Positions 7,384-14,931 of a stretch of 14,931 bases of DNA are shown piece after piece. Under the pieces are notes generated by a model, which was not told the DNA's origin, did no database searches, and saw nothing but the letters and a program-made list of their open reading frames with translations. The DNA is taken from contig CAMPET010000179.1 of NCBI GenBank assembly GCA_946803715.1, positions 5,886-20,816 on the forward strand, read 5' to 3'. Position numbers and translations under genes: made by a program. This DNA is from Beroe ovata. Taxonomy: Eukaryota > Ctenophora > Nuda > Beroida > Beroidae. The first letter of the stretch is position 1, and every line of letters begins with the position of its first letter.

Positions 7384-9214
7384 ATGGTGAGTAAGTGCTC
7401 TTGCTTAAACAGTGTATTGTAACACGAGATCCATGTTGGTAAGACCTATGATAGTATCATAAGTATTACCAACATGAATCTTAATGATACAGGCTGCTAC
7501 ACTGAAACCCTATCTCAATGCTGTGCGAAACACGCTGGAGGCGGCAATGTGTCTCGAGAACTTCTACTCCCAGCGAGTTGAGAGACATTTGAAACCTGAA
7601 GTTGAAATCAGGTTTGTCCGGTGTTGGCTTCGGGAAAAAAATGGAAAACATAAAAACGGGACATGAATTCCCTCTGCCAACAACAACAAAAACAAATTTG
7701 TACAAAACTATGATATCAATATTCCACCGCCCTCCCCGTTTTTTAGCCAAAGGACAAAATGTGATGTATTGTACTGCAAATCATTTGAATTGAGTTTATC
7801 GCTATGTACAAGCATACAAAAGGGTAATAAGGTACAATGTTAACCTTGCAGATAGTTGAGCACATTTGACACTGTCGAATTTTCAGGTCGTCCAAAGAAG
7901 TACTTTTTACTGCACTAGAAGTTTGCAGGAATGACAAGGAGAAGGTCCTCATAGAGGGTTCGATCAACTCACTGCGAATGAGCATTGCTATAAAACAGGT
8001 ACTCGTTTATGTTATACTCAGTACAATGCACTGCGTACACAAGTGTTGCGATGTATGTCAATGTATAATTTAAGAAATAGCACGGTTATGACAAATAATC
8101 GTTGCTTCCTCAATGCATGGTGCATGGTCCATTATATACTGCTGCAGTAATAACATGATCACTGCATAGACATTAGACATGTATTCGATATGTGACATTT
8201 GTGTGTCATAATGTGTATCCTCACTTCTCACATGACACTGTTTTTATAAAGTGTGTTATTTCAAGATTCAGTTGTCAAGAATCTCAATGGAAGATTTTCA
8301 TTGATCTTCTTAAGAGTATAATGATTGCTTTATCGTCCGAATTTGTATTAAAATCATCTCCAGGCGGATGAAATAGAGAAGATCCTGTGTCACAAGTTCA
8401 TGAGATTCATGATGATGCGAGCTGAGAACTTCTTCATCTTGAGAAGGAAACCAATTGAGGTTTGGATGATGATTGATATGGTGTATGATGGAACAGGTTT
8501 GAATACGATGCAGTGTATGAAGTGAGTTTCATTGAGCGGCTCAATTTGAGCCTCATTGCGATATCGAAAATGTTGTTCGTGTCTAATCAAATCCCCATAC
8601 GTCAGGGATACGACATCAGTTTCCTAATCACTAACTACCATACTGAACAGATGTACAAGCACAAACTCATCGATTTCGTTATGGAGGTGAAACTTCTTCC
8701 TTTTTCCTATTGCTAGTTTTTCTTTAGATTTTGCGGTCGTGTGAAGACCTTAATGCGCGGTCAGAGCAATTACGCCGTGTCGCGCGCACGCATGCATATT
8801 TGGCATAATAAACAGTTCTCAATCCGGTTTATTTCTGGCTCATGGTCCAGCATGACCATTCCCTACGTTATTGGATTACGTTGAGTTCATTTTTTCAGTT
8901 CATGACAGAAATTGACAAGGAGATCAGTGAAATGAAGTTGTGCTTGAACGCTCGGGCGCGTATATCTGCTGAAAACTTCTTACAAAGTGTAAGTAGGAGA
9001 CTCTCTCATATCACTCCGCCCTTATATCATGACAATGCTATTATTAACATGACTGAATATTGTAGATTGTGATAATTAGATAATTAGATAGTTAACATGA
9101 CTGAATGTTGTAGATGGTGATGTCTGAGTGTGTATGATATAGGGATCGTGAAACTATGTACCTAATTTGTTTTAGTTCACGCCAGCAAACGAATCTAACG
9201 AGGAGAATGAGTGA
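7384..9214 (+). CDS. ARPC4: Actin-related protein 2/3 complex subunit 4 (ARPC4, p20)
   Basis: Structural core subunit of the Arp2/3 complex, which with ARPC2 binds the mother filament and nucleates branched actin in the cytoplasm. Seven coding exons: 7384-7386 (ATG only), 7493-7611, 7887-7998, 8364-8459, 8606-8686, 8899-8988, 9176-9214. All junctions are GT-AG with matching phases, giving 179 residues against 168 in vertebrates. Conserved blocks run the full length: [107 protein letters not shown] and [13 protein letters not shown] chose the ATG at 7384 because splicing ATG|GTGAGT to ACAG|GCTGCT gives M-AATLKPY, matching the family start; an in-frame ATG at 7484 would use intron sequence. The last exon adds an acidic tail ([11 protein letters not shown]) past the usual C-terminal Phe. 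Confidence 0.95.
7432..7476. repeat. 45-bp near-perfect palindrome in ARPC4 intron 1
   Basis: Arms begin CATGTTGGTAA and end TTACCAACATG, continuing through TATGATA/TATCATA to a one-base centre; 20 of 22 positions pair. It ends 16 bases before the first base of exon 2 and so spans the expected branch-point region. Confidence 0.85.
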
Positions 9215-10190
9215 TCAAATATCGATGAATCAGTGAGAGTGAATGTGAGTGATACAGATAACAGACGTGTTATCAACACTACTTATTACAATCAAATTTG
9301 AGGTGTGACATCATGTAACGGCGGGTCACACTATAGCAAAGCCGTGAAGAACTCATCCCTGGGTACGTATTAGTGTTGTGTGCCCATCAAGGGAATTTCA
9401 TTGGAACTTCATAACTGTTCTTGTGCATGCTTTACCACAGTTTAGCTTGAAGAATTTATGTGCTATCTGTGTTTTTGAAGAAAACNAGCGATATTGATAT
9501 ATCGTTCACTGAGTCTTAATTTTTCCATCATGCACATCGTTCACCGTTTGAGGAAGATAAGCATACGCTGCCTTGTGCTTAGTAACGACAAACGTAATTC
9601 CTTTTTCAGTTCAACTAAAGGTAAATATGGAAGTGACGACAAGGTTCAACTCAATGAGCTTCTCTTCGCATATCCGAATCATGACTGACGGATTTGCAAT
9701 TTTCATTCGATTTTTATACTTATGCCAGAGTTCTGGCTATTCTACTTAATTGTTAGAACTGTCCATATTAACATTTTATAGCGTTGAGTGGAGCAGGGGT
9801 TAAATTGATGGCATATTCAGTCCTTATTCATGGTTCATGGCTTGAGTATGGAGCTGGCGAATATTTGCATTCATAATTTTATAGCTTAGCATAGAATGGT
9901 TAACTGTTTCCGGTCATGATCAATTTATTCAACTTGAATGGCTTGACATTGCCTATAACATATTATGTTTATGATATTGTGTATTGATGTAATGGCTGAT
10001 TTGATAGTCATAAGAGATTTGAGTGCCAAAGAAGTTGCAATCATTTTATCATGTCATTTAGCAGTGATCATGTTCAAATGATTAAAATCATGATTAACAT
10101 CATGAATACTCATGTGTACTGAGTGCGAGCTTGGCCTTGGCCTTGGAAATTGTCTACAACCAGTCAACTTGTAGGATTAGTGATTAGATT
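9215..10190. other. ARPC4 3' region and spacer
   Basis: AT-rich with no gene I can support. The first several hundred bases should be the ARPC4 3' UTR; a clear AATAAA is not visible. One N at 9486. A 64-codon open frame at 9494-9688 resembles nothing known and has no splice context. Confidence 0.4.
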
Positions 10191-10308
10191 ACTCCCTACC
10201 CTCGCTGGCGGGATTAGAGCCGGGACGCCTAGTTAATGTTATAGCTGTCGCGTCGGCTCGCGACATGACAGTAGGGCGCGGCGTAGATAGCGTAGCCAGC
10301 TAAGGCAT

Positions 10309-10745
10309 TGTCGATCGATGATAGACCCAAAGACCCTGTCGCCCTGGCCCTGCAGTCGAGGATTTCGTTTTGCATCACTCCTCAGCGGCCGTCTACAGTT
10401 TATAGTATCGCCAGACATGAAAGCCAGGCAACCTGGCAACAATCGCGCGCGGCGCTTACGATCCCGGTCGCGGTATAATTAATTGTCGCGGTACAATTAA
10501 TTGTTTGGTGATGCTAAACCGCGACCGCTGATGCAAGCACTCTGTTTGAGAAATGAGAAATGAGAGCTCACTAGTTAGAGTGCAGAGAATAAGTTTGCGC
10601 CGCGCGCGCAGGACTAAATTCTCGACAGAGTTTGTCTGGCGATGCTAGACCGCTCATGATGCAAGCCGCGAAGCGGCTTGCGTCAGAATAAGTTTGCGCG
10701 CGCGCGCAACGAAATTCTCGACAGGGTCTATCATCGATCGACAAG
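10309..10745. repeat. GC-rich fold-back repeat, family copy 2
   Basis: The left arm GTCGATCGATGATAGACCC at 10309-10327 is the inverse of GGGTCTATCATCGATCGAC near 10724-10742; the arms continue imperfectly into CCTGTCG...TTTCGTT and AACGAAATTCTCGACAGG. Inside are GCGCGCGCGC tracts and TCTGGCGATGCTAGACCGCT, all shared with the copy at 5427-5760. A perfect hairpin GCAAGCCGC-GAA-GCGGCTTGC lies at 10661-10681. An 18-bp tandem pair TCGCGGTAYAATTAATTG is at 10468-10503. There is also a TGTCGCG/CGCGACA hairpin at 10246-10265, just upstream. Non-coding; probably a non-autonomous fold-back transposon. Confidence 0.7.
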
Positions 10746-10852
10746 AAAGGGTCTATCATTGATCGACATCGGTAAAATAATCTGAAATGCAAACTGCCCA
10801 CATGTCAGTATATGTATCATAAGAAACATATATTGTAACAGTGTTGATGTTC

Positions 10853-10948
10853 ATCAAAAATATTTATTTATTTATCAGTCGTTTCACTTGTCACAAGATA
10901 ATCAAAAATATTTATTTATTTATCAGTCGTTTCACTTGTCACAAGATA
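10853..10948. repeat. Perfect 48-bp tandem duplication
   Basis: Two identical 48-base units (10853-10900 and 10901-10948), starting ATCAAAAATATTTATTTATT and ending GTCACAAGATA. Identity suggests a recent duplication or an assembly duplication. Confidence 0.9.
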
Positions 10949-11231
10949 ATTGAAAATGAAGTGTATGAATTTGGATATATTTCATTTACAATAATGGACT
11001 ACCAAATTGTGTAAAAAAATCTCCTTGAAGTTGTAGGATTTCACCCTACCCTTGCTGGCGGGATTTTATCCCTGGCAAGCTCTGTTATATTATCTCCAAA
11101 AGGCAGAAGAATCTTGCTGTTTGAAGTGAACCTTCAATAATGAGAGTTCATATTTTCATAACTGTAGGCTTATACTTGATATCTCAGATTCCTCTACACT
11201 TGCTCATTCAATTTGTGATATAGGGATTGTC

Positions 11232-14200
11232 ATGCCAACAAATGAAGTTTGTGCAAATGGGGAAACAGAGTCCATCAATAAAATTGAGAGCCCTGCTTCT
11301 ACTTTGAATGAAAAACCTGAAGACACAGAGAGGGGTGCAAAGGGAGCTCTCAGCCTTTTGACTGTGGTTATCCTTGGAGCAGCCTACTTAGTGGCATTTT
11401 GCTCTAGATTGTTTGCTGTGATAAGATTTGAAAGCATCATACATGAATTTGACCCATGGTTAGTGAGTATATTTGTATGTGATAACTGATGACTTTGAAC
11501 TAAGAACTATATCTGTTGTGGTTATTGCAGCAACACAAATTTACTGCTGTCATCCTTGATTCTTACATTATTTATGTTTCCAACCACCCTATGTCTTAAC
11601 ATCTTCAGGTTCAATTACCGTGCTACTCATCATATGGTGGAAAATGGTTTCTATAACTTTCTCAATTGGTTTGATAGCAGAGCATGGTATCCTCTAGGAA
11701 GGATTGTTGGGGGAACTGTGAGTACAATGCATAAATTCTTGCAGTTCATGAAAATTTTAAATTTCTGGAATGCAAATAAGCTAAGGTTACTTTCTAATGT
11801 TTTATTTTCCGTCAGGTGTACCCTGGATTGATGTTAACATCAGGATCAATCCACTATATCTTACATTCCCTTAACATTCCTTTCCACATTCGAGACATTT
11901 GCGTGTTTTTAGCACCGATATTCAGGTACAATTTAAGAGTGAATCATGATATTTCAAAACCTGACTTGAATTATGTATTTTGAGAATTACCGGAATTTTG
12001 TATTATGAGAGACTAAATTGCCGCACTGATCAATCATTTTTTCAGTGGATTGACTGCAATCACAACATTTTTTCTAACGAAGGAATTATGGAACAGTGGT
12101 GCTGGTCTTCTTGCTGCTTGCTTCATTTCAATCGGTATGTTATCATATTTCTCATTGAGTTTCTCTAGGTACATTAGACTCAAAAACCTGTGATACGTTA
12201 ATCATAGACTATGATCACCCTAAAGAAGAAAAATTATTTGACACCAAGAATTTCCCCAGCTCCTGGTTATATCTCAAGATCTGTAGCTGGCAGTTATGAT
12301 AATGAAGGAATTGCAATCTTTGCTCTGATGTTAACTTTCTTCTTGTGGGTTAGTTTGATATTGCATCATGAACACAATAGAGCCACCTTCAGAATCACCT
12401 TGGGTGATGAGTAGAATGGGGCATTTACAATTATCACATCTGCTAAATGACACTCTCCAAATCTCAGATCAGGTCAATGAAGCATGGGTCGGTGTTGTGG
12501 GCAATTCTTGCGGCTCTTAGCTACTTCTACATGGTGTCTGCATGGGGTGGATATGTCTTTATAACCAACCTCATACCTCTTCACGTCCTTATTGTCCTAT
12601 TAATGGGACGGTTCAATGGAAAACTATACATTTGTAAGTGTGCATATGTAATGCACTTAATGTATATAGTATATACCCTATCTGACAAACCCTGTGTACA
12701 ACAGGCTGGATCCAAAAACATAAAATAGTTTCGCTCTTCTACCGTTTCATTACTAGTCTGCTTCACGTTACTGAATATTAGACAAGTAAAGTGTTATAGT
12801 ATAACAGAGAAGTCGTGATGTTAAACTTGGCAATTATATCAAGTAAAAAGCTCAATGCATCTTTTCTCGCGCTGACATCGGCGATTCAATATATAAGAGC
12901 GACGGGTGAAAGGAAGACATATATATGAACAGTTTCTGGTGTCTGAAACCTATTTATTAGATCATAGGAAGACTGCTATATCATATAAATCTCGTACACG
13001 TGATTATAATAAACAAGACGATTACAGTAGCTTCTTATTTGAATTCCGTGGGAACCGGACAATTCGAATGGGTTTATGACAGTATAAGACACTTATGTCG
13101 GCTCAGTTTGAACCACACTGCGCTTCAACCACACACTTCCACTCCCTCTGACATTAACTAATTAACTAATTAACTCCCCCTTCCTTCCAGCGTACAGCAC
13201 GTTCTACATAGTGGGTCTGATCTGCAGCATGCAAGTTCCCTTTGTCGGATTTGCTCCAGTCCGGACGAGTGAACACATGGCAGCGCTCGGAGTATTCGGC
13301 CTGCTCCAAATTGTGGCCTTCATGCACTATGTCAAGTCCACCACGACCAAAAAACAGTTCGAGGTAAGTGATTTTGTGTTGGAGATAGGGACAAGGAATT
13401 ACAAATTTGACACCGTTTCATGAATTTTTAGAAGAAATTTACGTGATCCAATCTCCTCTAATCTCCCTCTTTCCCTCTGCAGATGCTGTTCAAAGCTGGG
13501 TTCCTGGTCACAGGTGTTGTTGGTCTGGGAGCTCTCTTCGTACTGACATGGGCAGGATATGTTGCTCCGTGGAGCGGGCGATTCTACTCTCTCTGGGATA
13601 CCGGGTAAGTGATCATACTATGATCATATTGTGAAAATCAGAATTTCAATCATTACCTACTTGATGTGATAAAATTGTGATCATGTGATACAGTGATCAT
13701 GTGATACAGTGATCATGTGATGCAGTGATCATGTTGTGATCATATTGGGAACATGTGATACAGTGGTCACGATCACGCATCATTTGGATTAGAGTTAACA
13801 CTCTTGTTAGTTGTTTTTGCCGTGCAAACAACTCTAACCTCTGATGTTTATACCGGTCTCAAGGAGTAGTGATGGATTCCATGAACTGGCTGATGAATGC
13901 TCTTATACTTTACCAATTACCGTGCGTAATGCACATCTCCCATCTTTCGACGTACTAATTGGTCCTACAACGAGTCATCACATAGCAGTTCAATAATATA
14001 AGAAACCTGGCTTCATCTGGCACACTAACGAACCACCTTGAAACATGAAACTAGAAATCATGTTAAAGTGAACAATGGTTTCTGGCCGTGTTTAATGAGT
14101 TAAACAGATGTTTCTGTGCACAGTGCACACGTACATTGTACAATATACATTTGAGTTGAAAATTTCCAGCAGGAATATTCACATTTTTTTAGTCGTTAAC

Positions 14201-14861
14201 TAGGATTTTGTCGGGTGTCACTTGGAAGACTTCTTGTAAAATGTACTATAACAGTATCGAACATATGAGAAGTTCTAGTTACTACTGAGTACAGTATCAA
14301 GTGACTAGTAATTATCACATCAGTATGGAAGATTGTGTTCCACGATGGTAGAGCAAAAACAATCACATCAATTAAATAATTCAGATATGCTTCCTGTTAA
14401 CCGATTTCCGTTCAGGTACGCAAAAATCCACATTCCGATCATAGCATCGGTATCGGAGCACCAGCCGACCACTTGGGTTGCTTTCTTCTTCGATCTTCAC
14501 ATCATGGTTCCTCTCTTCCCTGCCGGGGCATGGATCTGCTTCAAGAATCTCACTACAGACCGGGTCTTCAGTGAGTATGAATAAATAACTCGATTTAATT
14601 GGATAATTAGTTTATTGGGTATTTAGAAAGAGAAGAATCAGCGCTCGGTTACGCATCATCTACGCAACTACCATTCCTCAAACTTTGAACTGAGCTACAA
14701 TAATCACTCCCTCAGTTTTGCTGTACGCGGTGTTTGCTTCCTACTTTGCGGGTGTGATGGTTCGACTCATGCTCACATTGACACCTGTAGTGTGTATTCT
14801 CTCTGCGGTGGCACTTAGCACAATCATGGAGCGGTACCTGGAGAAACCGCTACCAGTCGAG
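11232..14861 (+). CDS. STT3B: Oligosaccharyltransferase catalytic subunit STT3 (STT3B-type), N-terminal part
   Basis: Catalytic ER-membrane subunit that transfers the lipid-linked glycan to Asn-X-Ser/Thr sequons. Ten coding exons: 11232-11458, 11609-11717, 11816-11925, 12046-12134, 12260-12348, 12468-12633, 13191-13363, 13483-13604, 14416-14570, 14716-14861. All are GT-AG with matching phases, giving 462 residues against about 700-830 for full length. The C-terminal lumenal domain with the WWDYG motif lies beyond the right edge. Visible catalytic parts: [12 protein letters not shown] (EFDPW at 72-76, the metal-binding aspartate loop), [14 protein letters not shown] (DNE at 192-194), and [10 protein letters not shown] (SVSE at 373-376). 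Strings of hydrophobic membrane segments lie between them. [17 protein letters not shown] and the roughly 55-residue hydrophilic N-terminus favour STT3B over STT3A. The last exon's donor (GAG|GTGACC) is weak, so its right end is less sure. The start ATG is the first in frame. Confidence 0.92.
12634..13190. other. STT3 intron 6
   Basis: 557-bp intron from GTAAGT to CTTCCTTCCAG. A short (ATTAACTA)n stretch lies near 13153-13173. Nothing else recognised. Confidence 0.7.
13679..13726. repeat. 16-bp tandem repeat in STT3 intron 8
   Basis: Three tandem units of TGATCATGTGATACAG (the third has one change), followed by decayed copies to about 13770. It lies in the 811-bp intron 13605-14415; the remainder shows nothing recognisable. 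Units contain the palindrome TGATCA. Confidence 0.85.
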
Positions 14862-14931
14862 GTGACCACAAACTGGGGAGGGAAGGAATTGGGTGGGGGA
14901 CGGGGGATATTGGGGTGGGGGAGTGGGGAAA

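Larger units (their letters stand above)
10194..11065. repeat. 22-bp direct repeat pair bracketing a repeat block
   Basis: CCCTACCCTCGCTGGCGGGATT at 10194-10215 recurs at 11044-11065 with one change (C to T), each preceded by a TTGTAGGATT motif (10169-10178 and 11031-11040). The pair brackets the GC-rich fold-back and the 48-bp tandem repeat. It could be the remains of a shared element family rather than a target duplication, because the spacing inside the two copies differs. Confidence 0.6.

Noticed and set aside
7484-7492. ATG at 7484 as the ARPC4 start
   Set aside because: It is intron sequence ending in the acceptor CAG; splicing from the ATG at 7384 matches the conserved N-terminus better.
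9494-9688. 64-codon open frame as a small gene
   Set aside because: No recognisable domain, no Kozak-like or splice evidence, in the likely ARPC4 3' region.
10239-10801. Minus-strand frames of 67 and 76 codons rich in Arg and Cys
   Set aside because: They coincide with the GC-rich fold-back repeat and its hairpins.
11556-12728. Apparent separate small ORFs along 11.5-12.7 kb
   Set aside because: They are exons of STT3 read into flanking introns, and join in phase.

Overview
The window is eukaryotic nuclear DNA. Every multi-exon gene here has GT-AG introns that join phase-consistent exons, and the gene set points to an animal: a SKICH-domain autophagy-receptor-like protein, a secreted transcobalamin-like (DUF4430) protein, the mitochondrial ATPase inhibitor IF1, ATP synthase factor B (DMAC2L), Arp2/3 subunit ARPC4 and an STT3B-type oligosaccharyltransferase. 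Short to medium introns (about 60 to 800 bases, one of 2.2 kb), an AT-rich background and many small non-autonomous transposons suit an early-branching invertebrate such as a sponge. That placement is inference; no species marker was identified. Two single N bases (5134 and 9486) mark uncertain calls.

Layout. Bases 62-3941 (- strand) carry the 5' part of a SKICH-domain gene whose 3' end lies left of the window. Its SKICH exon is split by an 801-bp hAT-type element (2596-3396) with an exact 8-bp target duplication; removing element plus one duplicate gives an uninterrupted, phase-correct exon. Its largest intron (235-2447) contains a separate gene on the opposite strand, encoding a small secreted DUF4430 protein (971-1977). 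Next, at 4262-4492 (-), is an intronless IF1 gene. Bases 4.5-6.57 kb are a repeat-rich spacer: an inverted-repeat element, a 329-bp MITE with perfect 36-bp terminal inverted repeats inserted into another fold-back repeat, and a degenerate GGGCACTCA minisatellite. An intronless factor B gene follows (6573-7136, +), then seven-exon ARPC4 (7384-9214, +) whose first coding exon is only the ATG. A 2-kb spacer (9215-11231) holds a GC-rich fold-back repeat of the same family as the one near 5.5 kb. The first ten coding exons of STT3 fill 11232 to the right edge, and the gene continues beyond it.

Functionally these are housekeeping genes. The one thematic pairing is IF1 and factor B, both accessory or regulatory proteins of mitochondrial F1Fo-ATP synthase, lying divergently 2.1 kb apart. 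I found no evidence for a new multi-gene system. The most notable observations are the transposon inside a conserved exon, the nested antisense gene, the IF1 without coiled-coil histidines, and the layered transposon structures.
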